This document shows, piece after piece, positions 1 to 8,199 of a stretch of 64,000 bases of DNA (positions are counted from its first letter, which is position 1; each line of letters opens with the position of its first letter). The translations under genes were made by a program, and so were the position numbers. Origin of the DNA: Acerihabitans sp035013185 (lineage in GTDB: Bacteria; Pseudomonadota; Gammaproteobacteria; Enterobacterales; Enterobacteriaceae); NCBI RefSeq assembly GCF_035013185.1, contig NZ_JAYGJO010000011.1, positions 1 to 64,000 of the forward strand. Direction: 5' to 3'. The notes under the pieces are model-generated. The model did no database searches, had not been told where the DNA came from, and was given only the letters and a program-made list of their open reading frames with translations.

Positions 1-144
1 TAAGTGTTCCAGGTCAAGCAGAACGTAGTCATAACCCGCAGTAGCGATCATCTCCACAATGGTCGGATGCGGAACGGAGTTGAGGATGCCATACAGTGCA
101 GGTTGCGACTGCAGGCGTTCATCCGGTGAAGTCAGAGAAATCAT
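1..144 (-). CDS. HpcH/HpaI-family aldolase, N-terminal part (SbnG/AcsB-like), runs off left edge
   Basis: The 48 visible codons start with an ATG at 142-144 on the minus strand and are open to the window edge. The peptide contains YGILNSVPHPTIVEMIATAG followed by a YDYVLLDLEH segment, the first beta-alpha unit of the HpcH/HpaI aldolase fold. Its wording is close to SbnG and the AcsB-type enzymes of carboxylate siderophore clusters, where the fold serves as a citrate synthase or aldolase supplying the siderophore backbone. The gene is divergent from a siderophore-binding protein gene and shares a Fur-box-containing intergenic region with it, which supports a role in siderophore biosynthesis. 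The assignment to SbnG rather than another aldolase such as GarL is inference because only the N-terminus is visible. Confidence 0.6.
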   Translation of the reverse strand, partial: MISLTSPDERLQSQPALYGILNSVPHPTIVEMIATAGYDYVLLDLEHL

Positions 145-169
145 TAGAAACGTGTTTAATAATACTTAT

Positions 170-188
170 TATTTATATTATCATTATC
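170..188. promoter_or_regulatory. Fur box between divergent iron genes
   Basis: Read on the minus strand this begins GATAATGATAAT; 14 of 19 positions agree with the Fur consensus by hand alignment. It sits between the divergent aldolase (start 144) and binding-protein (start 399) genes and could repress both under iron-replete conditions. Confidence 0.6.
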
Positions 189-398
189 TAGAGTTTTTCC
201 AAATGATTTGACAAGAATAGTTAACTATATTCACTGTGTGAGGGTGACTTATCTACCTTAACCTGTGTGACTGGGTTACCTGAATCCTAAGGTATCTCCT
301 CGATATTTAAACGTTATTCCCCTTTAACGATGGTAACGTGCACCAACATCACGTTAGGCAAACTTCACCACCGGATTGTTCAAAAAGAGAAAAGATTA

Positions 399-1514
399 AT
401 GAGAGGCAAGTGGCTTTTACTGTTTTCTATCCTGCTTTGGCCTGTGTGCGGCATGGCACAGCCGGTCACCGTGACCGATCTTGCCGGGCGACATGTGACG
501 CTCACTGCCCCGGCAACGCGCATCATACTGGCCGATAGTCGCATGTTACTGACGATGAGTTTGTTGCATCCTGGCGATGCGCTGAAAGGGATTGTGGCCT
601 GGGATGATTCGTTAAAAACCCGTGCACCCGATATGGGCCGCTACTTTGCTCGTCAATACCCACGGTTAAGCGATATTCCCGTATTTATCAATCCGTATCG
701 CAGTACGTTTAGCGTTGAGCAGGCGATGACGTTAAAACCGGATTTGGTGGTGTTTGATATCGGTATTCTGGCGAAATTGCGCGGCGAAGGCACGCTGGCA
801 CTGCTGGAAAAAAGTGGTATTCCGGTGATCTTTATCGACTTCCGCCACAAGCCGCTGACGAACACACCGGTCAGTCTGCGCCTGCTGGGTACAGTGACCG
901 GCGAAACCCAAAATGCCGAACGTTTTATTCAGCGCTGGAATCAGTTGCTGGAGCGCACACGAGAACGTGTTGCGGCAATCCCACAAGATCAGTGGCCAGG
1001 CGTGGTGTTTGAGAATCATGCGGGGATGAGCGGTATGAATTGCTGCGCAGTATTTGGGCGTGATAGTTTCGGCGAATTCATTCCAGCCGCCGGAGGGCGT
1101 AACCTTATTGCCGATAAGGTGCCGCCACAAGGCGCGGACATTAGCCCAGAATTGCTGATCGTTGCACGTCCGGATATTTATCTGATGAGCGGTGCGGACT
1201 GGAGCCAGCGCGGTACGACGTCGCAGGCCGTCCCCCTCGGTTATGACGCTACGCGAGCGACTACCCTGCCGCGTTTGCAGGCACTCATGCAGCGTCCCAT
1301 GTTGAGTGTATTGCCGGTGGCAAACGGCCATCGCGTCATGGCCATCTACCATCAATTCTACGACAGTCCATTCAACGTCGTGGCGCTGGAGGCGATGGCG
1401 AAACTGTTCCATCCGCAGCCATTTGCCGATGTGAACCCGCAAGCCGATCTTGAAGCATTCTATCGTGATTTTGTCGGTATTCCCTATCGCGGTTTGTTTT
1501 TAATCCAGCTATAA
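399..1514 (+). CDS. Periplasmic iron-siderophore ABC transporter substrate-binding protein
   Basis: A 371-residue protein with a clear Sec signal peptide (MRGKWLLLFSILLWPVCGMA, cleavage around residue 20) and then the start typical of the FepB/BtuF class (VTVTDLAGRHVTL). That class binds ferric siderophores or cobalamin in the periplasm and hands them to a FecCD-type permease. I chose the ATG at 399 because it puts the signal peptide at the N-terminus; an upstream ATG at 330 in the same frame would add 23 unlikely residues. A purine-rich stretch (aaaaagagaaaagatt) precedes it. No permease or ATPase follows: the next gene is a convergent TonB receptor, so this protein must work with a transporter encoded elsewhere or beyond the left edge. 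The Fur box upstream supports iron control. Confidence 0.8.
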   Translation: MRGKWLLLFSILLWPVCGMAQPVTVTDLAGRHVTLTAPATRIILADSRMLLTMSLLHPGDALKGIVAWDDSLKTRAPDMGRYFARQYPRLSDIPVFINPYRSTFSVEQAMTLKPDLVVFDIGILAKLRGEGTLALLEKSGIPVIFIDFRHKPLTNTPVSLRLLGTVTGETQNAERFIQRWNQLLERTRERVAAIPQDQWPGVVFENHAGMSGMNCCAVFGRDSFGEFIPAAGGRNLIADKVPPQGADISPELLIVARPDIYLMSGADWSQRGTTSQAVPLGYDATRATTLPRLQALMQRPMLSVLPVANGHRVMAIYHQFYDSPFNVVALEAMAKLFHPQPFADVNPQADLEAFYRDFVGIPYRGLFLIQL

Positions 1515-1517
1515 ACA

Positions 1518-1546
1518 ATAAGCCCGCTCAGTGTGAGCGGGCTTAT
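1518..1546. terminator. Bidirectional terminator between convergent genes
   Basis: Perfect 13-bp inverted repeat (ataagcccgctca, gtg loop, tgagcgggcttat) lying 3 bases after the binding-protein stop codon and 7 bases before the end of the convergent receptor gene. Confidence 0.75.
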
Positions 1547-1552
1547 CAGGGT

Positions 1553-3619
1553 TTAGAATTTCACGCTAACACCCGCGATCACTGAACGGCCTGGCGCCGG
1601 TTGGCGTCCCCACGGACTGGTATCAACACCACGAAACCAGTAGTCACGATTGAACAGGTTGTTCACCCCAATATAACCATTCATTACCGTACTGCCAGAT
1701 TTATATAAATCGCGGCTCACTTGCGTGTTCCACACCCAGTAAGACGGCATCTCGCCTACCGAACCGGTGCTGTTTTCGCTTACCGAGTTTGCTGCATCAG
1801 CAAAGGATTTACTGAAGTAGTAACTCGCCAGTGATAGTGTGGTACCGCGCCATTCATAGCTGCCATCCAGTGTCAGTTGGGTGCGTGAAGCATATGGCAC
1901 CTCTTTGCCACGGTTGACACCGTTACGCTGCTCCGCTTGTAAATAGGCATAACCGGCGTGCAGTTTCAGTCTGTCGACTGCTGCCGGGCTCCAGAAACCT
2001 TCCAACTCCACGCCCTGATGACGGGTGCGACCAATGTTCAGGTAGCTGTCAGAGGTGCTGTCATAGGAGATTTGATCTTTATAATCGATACGATACAGAC
2101 CGGCATGCAGACTGAGGTTGTCCATTGGCGTATAGCGCACGCCACTTTCATAGTTCCACGCCAGTTCTGAGCTGACATCCCCGCCCTTCACAATCTGCGT
2201 CACTTGCGCAGGACGCAAGCTCTTCTGCATGTCGGCATACAGGAACCACTCTCGTGCCAACTGATAGCCAACGGTCAGCCCCGGCAGCCACTGTGTATCC
2301 GGCGAAGAAGCACGCTGACCACTCGTTTTATCGACATATTTTTCACTGACGTTCTCGTAGCGCATGCCCGGCGTAATGGTCAGGGTATCGCCGAACAATT
2401 TCACGGCGTTGCTGATATAACCCGCCCAGGCTTTATCATCAAAGCTCCAGTCGCGCGTCACCGTCGTTACACCCGTCGCCAGCGTCTGCTGACGCACCTG
2501 ATAGTCCACTTTTTCGCTGACAAAACGACCACCGATGATCCATCGTTGGTTCACGTTGTCACCATCGACATCCAGGCTAATGCGCGGCTCAGTACCCCAT
2601 ACTTTGAAGTTACGTGGCGAATTTTGCACGATATCGGCAGGCAGCGCCGGGTTGAAGTTCTGCCCCGAACTTTTACTCATGCCCACATGGAAATCACGGT
2701 CTGAGTCATGACCAAAGAACATCCAGTTAAATTCCGCCGAATCGATGAAACCGAGCGATCCCAACAGCTGGTTGTATACCGCGCTGTATCGCTTCGTGTG
2801 GCCGTCATAATCATCGTACGGACGAGTGCTTTGATTGCGATCGCTCAGATAATCCGCAGTGGAGAGCGCACCGGCCAGATCGGCATGCGCGTCATAGTAC
2901 TGATAAGAAAGATTTAACGTGGTGTCTTCATTGATATTCCACAGGCCGCGCACGCGGAAGTTCTGTACTTTACTGTCACTGTGCTCGCGGAACGAACTGC
3001 CTTTCACATGGTTGGCTTCCACCTGCAGCCCGAAATCATCATTCAGCATGCCGCCGGTCCGCAGATAGGTATCCCACAGATTTCGCCCTTTGCCATAGAA
3101 GGTAGCGCGCTCACCGATTTCATTTTCCCATTTCACAGGGATAGGCTTACTGATCAGGTTGATCACGCCGCCGACGTTATTCGGGCCATACTGCACCGCC
3201 GCCCCACCGCGCACTACGTCAATGCGGTCGATGGTAGAAAACGTAACCGGGAACAACGACATCCCTTCCTGACCGTATGGCGCTAACGCCAGCGGAATAC
3301 CATCCTCAAGGATCTGTGCGCGACCGCTACGACTGTCATAAAGGCCGCGAACCGCGATCTGCGGCAACACGCCAGTACCTGTTTCGTCCTGAATCTTCAC
3401 ACCGGGAACGCGTTGTAACGCGTCATCCAACGTGCGGTTTGCGCTTTTCTGCAGTTGGTCATTGCTTATCACGGTCCGGCTACCGACCCAGGTTTTCACC
3501 TCTTCGGCACTCGAATCCCCCAGTACGTTACCGGATACCACTATCGTTTGATCTGCTGCGTAAGCGAATTTTCCTGCCAGAATCACGGCGAGCGCCGAGG
3601 CTATCTTGTTATATTTCAT
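1553..3619 (-). CDS. TonB-dependent ferric siderophore receptor, FecA-like
   Basis: A 688-residue outer-membrane receptor that would import a ferric siderophore using TonB energy. The signal peptide is MKYNKIASALAVILAGKFAYA. The plug domain follows, with LDDALQRVPGVKIQDETGTG, the RGLYDSRSGRAQILEDGIPL segment and VRGGAAVQYGPNNVGGVINL, all typical of the FecA/carboxylate-siderophore branch. The beta-barrel closes with a terminal phenylalanine (GVSVKF), the usual Bam recognition residue. The start at 3617-3619 follows an AGGA-type ribosome site; a longer reading from 3682 would hide the signal peptide. The overlapping Fur box and the neighbouring SbnG-like and binding-protein genes suggest uptake of a citrate- or carboxylate-type siderophore. 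The exact ligand cannot be told from the sequence. Confidence 0.9.
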   Translation of the reverse strand: MKYNKIASALAVILAGKFAYAADQTIVVSGNVLGDSSAEEVKTWVGSRTVISNDQLQKSANRTLDDALQRVPGVKIQDETGTGVLPQIAVRGLYDSRSGRAQILEDGIPLALAPYGQEGMSLFPVTFSTIDRIDVVRGGAAVQYGPNNVGGVINLISKPIPVKWENEIGERATFYGKGRNLWDTYLRTGGMLNDDFGLQVEANHVKGSSFREHSDSKVQNFRVRGLWNINEDTTLNLSYQYYDAHADLAGALSTADYLSDRNQSTRPYDDYDGHTKRYSAVYNQLLGSLGFIDSAEFNWMFFGHDSDRDFHVGMSKSSGQNFNPALPADIVQNSPRNFKVWGTEPRISLDVDGDNVNQRWIIGGRFVSEKVDYQVRQQTLATGVTTVTRDWSFDDKAWAGYISNAVKLFGDTLTITPGMRYENVSEKYVDKTSGQRASSPDTQWLPGLTVGYQLAREWFLYADMQKSLRPAQVTQIVKGGDVSSELAWNYESGVRYTPMDNLSLHAGLYRIDYKDQISYDSTSDSYLNIGRTRHQGVELEGFWSPAAVDRLKLHAGYAYLQAEQRNGVNRGKEVPYASRTQLTLDGSYEWRGTTLSLASYYFSKSFADAANSVSENSTGSVGEMPSYWVWNTQVSRDLYKSGSTVMNGYIGVNNLFNRDYWFRGVDTSPWGRQPAPGRSVIAGVSVKF

Positions 3620-3649
3620 CTTCAATCCTGAATGATAGTGTATGTAATT

Positions 3650-3680
3650 GGTAATGATTTTGAGAAACATTACTATTATC
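3650..3680. promoter_or_regulatory. Overlapping Fur boxes upstream of TonB receptor
   Basis: Two overlapping 19-mers, 3650-3668 and 3662-3680, match the Fur consensus at about 13 and 14 of 19 positions. They lie 30-60 bases upstream of the receptor start, an arrangement typical of extended Fur operators. Confidence 0.55.
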
Positions 3681-3867
3681 AAACAGGAGTTAACATATAT
3701 TTACAAACAGTAAAGTCATGTCAAGATTTTTTTTTGAACATTATTCTTCGATTAGCCAATATGCTTTGTTATAGCATCAGGATTGAAACCGAGGTTTTCC
3801 GCAGCCTGTAACGCCTTTGAGGGGAAATGTTCGGTCTTTCAAAAACAAATTCAAATTATTTGAATAT

Positions 3868-4140
3868 CAAATCGAATTTTTTTGAATCAATTCGCGGTGG
3901 TGGTAACCGGCAGGCAGTTCAGGATAATGAATCAGATTGTGAAAGCGAACCCGCTCGGAAGTTCTATTTCAATAAGCATGCGGACAATCAGCGGCAAAGC
4001 GGATGGCGTCACCGCTGGGCAACCGGTGCAACACGCCGTCGATATCCAGTTCCAACTCTCCAGACACCACGATCACATGCTCAATAACCCCGCGTTCATG
4101 GGGCGACGATGCGCTGAAACCACAGCACAAAGCGGACTGC
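3868..4140 (-). pseudogene. Remnant of XRE-family regulator with C-terminal cupin domain
   Basis: The minus strand reads SSPHERGVIEHVIVVSGELE, then a DIDGVLHRLPSGDAIRFAAD segment, then CPHAY, an in-frame TGA at 3969-3971, and NRTSERVRFHNLIHYPE. This is the cupin core and tail of the HTH-XRE/cupin regulators. The helix-turn-helix part is missing and a stop codon blocks the upstream frame near 4141. The in-frame TGA stands where these proteins often have arginine. The gene is therefore dead. Confidence 0.7.
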
Positions 4141-4373
4141 TAGGTATTTCCTCGGGTACAAGTTCCATTACGGGGATGGGATCAACACTGCCCTTGTAAA
4201 TATGACCATAGTAACGATCACCACATGCCGAGGATCGCTCAAACCAGTTTTATATAACCAACTTCGATTGGTGGTCATTCTGGTGGTCTTGACAGAAAGT
4301 GAATTCAGGTTTAGCTCACTTATTAGCCAGTTACTGACAAAGGCGATCCCAGGCAGAAGAGCCAATTTTTTGT
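4141..4373. other. Decayed intergenic DNA
   Basis: No gene recognised. A short stretch around 4264-4290 contains tggtggtcattctggtggtc, a tandem motif resembling the leader of P4-type integrase loci, so it may be a third, more decayed integration scar. Confidence 0.3.
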
Positions 4374-4485
4374 TTTCATGCCGTTTTGCGAATCCTTATG
4401 TGATTCAGATTGAATAAGATAGCGTGAAAAATCTTCCCTCTGCATAGGGAAAAATTAGTGGTCAGATTTGGGGTCAGGTTGGTTT
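4374..4485 (+). repeat. Integrase-leader repeat, copy A
   Basis: Imperfect direct copy of 12516-12649. Shared elements in order are tttcatg, gcgaatccytat, tagcgygaaaaatcttccc, then tggtcagatttggggtcag. The middle forms a small stem-loop (ttccct at 4434-4439, agggaa at 4446-4451). Copy A lies directly upstream of an integrase N-terminal remnant. Confidence 0.6.
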
Positions 4486-4505
4486 GATTATGAAGTAACC
4501 CCCAT

Positions 4506-4580
4506 ATGTCTCTTAACGACACAAAAATCCGCAGCCTGAGTAAGATGGCTCAGGGTAATGCGGAAATGGGGTTGCCCTGA
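4506..4580 (+). pseudogene. P4-type tyrosine integrase, N-terminal stub
   Basis: The 24-codon frame starts MSLNDTKIRSL, the conserved beginning of P4-family site-specific integrases, then diverges (SKMAQGNAEMGLP) into a stop. Only about ten recognisable residues survive. It follows repeat copy A at the spacing expected for the integrase start. Confidence 0.6.
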
Positions 4581-5019
4581 TTTTACTACAATAAAAGACT
4601 ATACAAAATTGCTTAACTCAAGATCCATGTCTGCGTCTTAACCCAAAAGGTTATATGGACACCAACCTAATTTTAGCGAAAGGGTAGTGTGTGATCGGTG
4701 TCTGATTTTTCCCCACCATGGAACATCCCTCACTGAAACAGTGCAGCGCACTTTTCATCCCATCGAATTTCAGTCGTAAAATTCCTGATCCCCGTAACAC
4801 TTTCAGGCTGCGTTTAGTTGAAAGTCTTATAGCATCTTATTGAAATTAAATAAATTTTATTATTTTTGTTGATATAAGAACCAGGTTGGCATCTTTTATG
4901 CTTTAACAAAATCATAATGTCATTATGAAAAATAACGTGCGTTTAACTGGCTGTTAACAAAGTTGTCCGCACTGACAGGAACGGCTTTCTCACTTGTTTA
5001 TAACCAGAAGGATTAACCT
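4581..5019. other. Intergenic region upstream of amino-acid ABC operon
   Basis: About 440 bases, AT-rich towards 4830-4940, without a recognisable gene. It must hold the promoter of the operon starting at 5020, but I cannot point to a convincing -35/-10 pair. Confidence 0.4.
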
Positions 5020-5889
5020 GTGGCCAGAAATGTAACCAGCCCTGCTGTACAACGAAAATTCGTCAAGGACAGCGTTATGGCGAGCTCATTGCTGATACTG
5101 TCTGTTGTTTCCACGATGGCGTCGGCTAATGAGCTGGCGGATATCAAAACCCGTGGCGAACTGGTGTGCGGCACGCTTTCCACCACCGAACCCCTCGGTT
5201 TTACCGACCCGAAAACCCTTAAGGTGGTCGGTTTTGATGTGGATATCTGCCAGGCGTTGGCCGATCAGCTCGGCGTTAAAATGGTGCAAAAAAGCCTGTC
5301 AGTAGAAGCTCGTATCCCTGAACTGCAGATCGGACGTGTTGACGTGCTCTCTGCGGCGCTGGGTTATACCGCCGAGCGTGAGAAGCAGATTGATTTCTCC
5401 TCATCGCATTTCCAGGTGCCGTTAAAAGTGCTGGTGCCGGTAGCCGCCGGGTATAAAACCCTGGCGGACCTGGATGGCAAACGCGTAGGGATGACCTCGG
5501 GTTCTACCTCCGAGTACTGGTTGCGTAAATCCTTCCCGAAAATTGGCGTGGTCACCTATCACGATTCACCGTCAGGTTTCCTGGCACTTCAGCAGCGTAA
5601 AATCAGCGGCCAGGCATTTGCCCAGACCTCAGGGATGCGTTATCTGAAAGCCGGAAATGGGAAATATGTGTTTATCGACCAGGCCATCAGTTGGGAACCC
5701 AACGCGCTGGGAATTAAAAAGAATGAGCCTGAACTTCTGGCTGCGGTAAATACCGCGCTGGGTAATCTGGAAAAAGATGGTCAGCTGGAGGCCATCTGGA
5801 ATAAATGGCTTGGGTCCGGTACCGACTATAAAATTAAACGAGAACATAAATTAGAGTCGATCGATAAGGTGAGAACCAGCGTGCAATAA
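5020..5889 (+). CDS. Polar amino-acid ABC transporter, periplasmic binding protein
   Basis: A 289-residue family-3 solute-binding protein. The N-terminus carries a basic n-region, a hydrophobic stretch (MASSLLILSVVSTMASA) and then the mature start ELADIKTRGELVCGT. GFDVDICQALADQLGV and the RIPELQIGRVDVLSA segment are the usual two-lobe amino-acid-binding motifs. The GTG at 5020 has a good AAGGA site nine bases upstream; ATG 5077 is an alternative that keeps the signal peptide. Two permease genes and an ATPase follow in the same direction, completing an importer. The ligand is unknown; the downstream aminotransferase and hydroxyacid dehydrogenase suggest an amino acid that is transaminated after uptake. 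Confidence 0.9.
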   Translation: MARNVTSPAVQRKFVKDSVMASSLLILSVVSTMASANELADIKTRGELVCGTLSTTEPLGFTDPKTLKVVGFDVDICQALADQLGVKMVQKSLSVEARIPELQIGRVDVLSAALGYTAEREKQIDFSSSHFQVPLKVLVPVAAGYKTLADLDGKRVGMTSGSTSEYWLRKSFPKIGVVTYHDSPSGFLALQQRKISGQAFAQTSGMRYLKAGNGKYVFIDQAISWEPNALGIKKNEPELLAAVNTALGNLEKDGQLEAIWNKWLGSGTDYKIKREHKLESIDKVRTSVQ

Positions 5890-6048
5890 GTAATACGTAA
5901 TAATATGCGCCTTGACGGTATTCGCCATGGCGCAATATCAACCCGGACCTCATTAAACTGAAGTGATGCATTTATTGCCTGCTGCGCAGGGTGATATGCG
6001 TGCGCACGCTGTTGTTGAGCTGTGCCTGCTCCAGGGGAGTTAATTCTG

Positions 6049-6747
6049 ATGATAAAGTTTGACCCTATTACTTTACTGCAAGGTCAGTATTTGCAGTGGA
6101 TAATCTCCGGGCTGGAAACCACACTGATCCTGTTTTTTCTCTGTCTGATTTCTGGTTTTATTTTAGCTCTGCTGCTGGCCTCAATGCGCATGTCGGGTAT
6201 TGCACCATTGCGTTGGTTTGTGAAGGCCTACGTCGAGTATCACCGCAATGTTCCGGCGTTGGTGCAACTGCTGCTGTGGTATTTTGCCCTGTCGGCACTG
6301 CTGCCTTTTGCGCTTTCGGAGTGGGTCAATCAGCACGGTAGCGAATTCTTCTTTGCTTATATTGCCCTGACGCTGAATACCGCCGCCTTTATGTCTGAAG
6401 ATCTGCGTAGCGGCCTGCGCGCCATCGCCAGCGGGCAGATGGAGGCCTGCCGTGCGCTAGGGCTGACCTTTTCTCAGGCGATGCGAGATGTGATCCTGCC
6501 GCAGTCGATTCGTATTTCTATCCCACCATTACTGGGGCAGTCACTTGCGCTGTATAAATCCACCAGCCTAGCGATGGCAATCAGCGTGGCAGAACTGACC
6601 TATGTTGCGAAACAGATTGAGAATGAGACCTTCAGAACCTTTGATGCCTTTGCCATTGTTTCGGTGATTTACCTCGCGGGTTCACTGCTGATTGTCAGCG
6701 TCGGCTCGGCGTATGACCGTTATATTTTACGTACCGGGAGTCGATAA
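6049..6747 (+). CDS. Polar amino-acid ABC transporter permease (first subunit)
   Basis: A 232-residue HisM/GltJ-type inner-membrane permease with about five hydrophobic segments. The cytoplasmic coupling loop (EACRALGLTFSQAMRDVILP) is the EAA motif that docks onto the ATPase. I chose ATG 6049 because AGGGGAG lies nine bases upstream; a frame extension back to 6022 has no ribosome site. A 159-base gap with no gene separates it from the binding protein. It overlaps nothing and is followed one base later by the second permease, so the two are probably translated together as a heterodimer. Confidence 0.9.
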   Translation: MIKFDPITLLQGQYLQWIISGLETTLILFFLCLISGFILALLLASMRMSGIAPLRWFVKAYVEYHRNVPALVQLLLWYFALSALLPFALSEWVNQHGSEFFFAYIALTLNTAAFMSEDLRSGLRAIASGQMEACRALGLTFSQAMRDVILPQSIRISIPPLLGQSLALYKSTSLAMAISVAELTYVAKQIENETFRTFDAFAIVSVIYLAGSLLIVSVGSAYDRYILRTGSR

Positions 6748-6748
6748 G

Positions 6749-7459
6749 ATGAGCGATATGCTAAATATTTTTATCAACTACCGTGATTTAATATTGATTG
6801 GCAGCTACCCCAATGGCCCGCTTGGCGGCTTAGCCCTGACGTTATTTATGGCGGCAACCGGGCTGGTCTGTGCCTTTCCGCTGGCGATAGTAATGGGCAT
6901 TGCCCGTACCAGTAAATTTAAGCTGTTCTATCTGCCGGCGACACTTTTTAGCAGCGTGGTCCGTGGCCTGCCGGTATTGATGCTGGTGTTCTGGTCCTAT
7001 TTCGCCGTTCCATTGATCTCGGGTCACTCTATTTCCGGTGTGAAGACCTTAATTGTGGCGTTAATTGTCTATGAGATGGCGTTTCTCGGTGAGATTGTCC
7101 GGGCCGGTATTTTGTCGGTGCCACGTGGACAAATTGAGGCGGCACGCACCTTAGGGATCAGCTATTCGCGCACCATGCTGGAGATTATTCTGCCGCAGGC
7201 GTTATTCACCATGATCCCCAGCATTCTTAATCAGTTTATTAATCTGATTAAAAATACCTCACTTGGCTATGTCATTGGCGTGGCCGAATTAACCTACTCT
7301 GCCTATCAGATTAATACCATTGAACTGACTAAACCACTGCAGGTCTTTGGCGTACTGGCGATGATTTATTTTGTGGTGTGTTTCTCATTAACGCAGCTAG
7401 TCGGCAAGCTGGAGCGCGTTATTCAGCGCAAGCGTCAGATGAATGTCCAGGAGAGTTGA
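6749..7459 (+). CDS. Polar amino-acid ABC transporter permease (second subunit)
   Basis: A 236-residue HisQ/GltK-type permease starting one base after the first permease stops. It has several membrane segments and the EAA loop EAARTLGISYSRTMLEIILP. The QFINLIKNTSLGYVIGVAEL stretch after that loop is typical of this family. The ATPase gene starts one base after its stop codon. The pair forms the transmembrane channel for the amino acid captured by the upstream binding protein. Confidence 0.9.
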   Translation: MSDMLNIFINYRDLILIGSYPNGPLGGLALTLFMAATGLVCAFPLAIVMGIARTSKFKLFYLPATLFSSVVRGLPVLMLVFWSYFAVPLISGHSISGVKTLIVALIVYEMAFLGEIVRAGILSVPRGQIEAARTLGISYSRTMLEIILPQALFTMIPSILNQFINLIKNTSLGYVIGVAELTYSAYQINTIELTKPLQVFGVLAMIYFVVCFSLTQLVGKLERVIQRKRQMNVQES

Positions 7460-7460
7460 G

Positions 7461-8186
7461 ATGTTAACACTTGAAAACGTTGAGAAATGGTACGGCCAGC
7501 ATAAGGTGCTGAACGGCGTCAGTGAGCAGGTAGCAAAAGGTGAAGTGGTGGTGGTTTGCGGGCCGTCCGGATCGGGAAAATCAACCTTAATCCGCACCAT
7601 TAACCGCCTCGAAGAGATCCAGAGCGGCAGAATTCTGGTCGACGGCGTCGACAGCCGTGATCAGGGCATCAATTTAAATCTGTTTCGCAGCAATATCGGC
7701 TTTGTTTTCCAGTCTTTCAACCTGTTCCCTAACCTGACGGTGCTGCAAAATGTCACGCTGGCACAGCGCCGGGTGAGGAAAAGCAGCCGACGCGAGGCCG
7801 ATGAGATCTCGGTGGCGCTGCTGGAAAAGGTCGGACTCGGTGTGAAATTGCAGGCCTATCCGCATCAGCTCTCCGGTGGCCAGCAGCAGCGCGTGGCGAT
7901 TGCCCGGGCTCTGGTGATGAAACCGCCGGTGATGCTGTTTGATGAACCGACCAGCGCCCTTGACCCGGAAATGGTCGGCGAAGTGCTGCAGGTGATGAAG
8001 CAGCTCGCCAGAGAGGGAATGACCATGGTGTGCGTCACCCATGAGATGGGCTTTGCCAGAGAAGTTGCCGACCGGGTAATTTTTATGGACCAGGGCGAAA
8101 TCATTGAACGCGCGCGACCAGAAGACTTTTTCCATCATCCACAACATCCACGTGCGCAAAAATTTGTTGCCGATATTCGTCACTGA
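7461..8186 (+). CDS. Polar amino-acid ABC transporter ATP-binding protein
   Basis: A 241-residue ATPase of the GlnQ/HisP family that powers the importer. Walker A is GPSGSGKST, the signature is LSGGQQQR, Walker B is VMLFDEPTSALD, and the H-loop is CVTHEMGFA. The start at 7461 follows the permease stop by one base with GAGAG just upstream. The length is normal for the family. It completes a four-gene importer whose cargo is probably an amino acid handled by the next gene, an aminotransferase. Confidence 0.93.
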   Translation: MLTLENVEKWYGQHKVLNGVSEQVAKGEVVVVCGPSGSGKSTLIRTINRLEEIQSGRILVDGVDSRDQGINLNLFRSNIGFVFQSFNLFPNLTVLQNVTLAQRRVRKSSRREADEISVALLEKVGLGVKLQAYPHQLSGGQQQRVAIARALVMKPPVMLFDEPTSALDPEMVGEVLQVMKQLAREGMTMVCVTHEMGFAREVADRVIFMDQGEIIERARPEDFFHHPQHPRAQKFVADIRH

Positions 8187-8199
8187 CAGGACTTTGGAC

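Noticed and set aside
2204..3654. Several plus-strand open frames inside the TonB receptor gene.
   Set aside because: No family resemblance or ribosome sites; the minus-strand receptor is complete and conserved.
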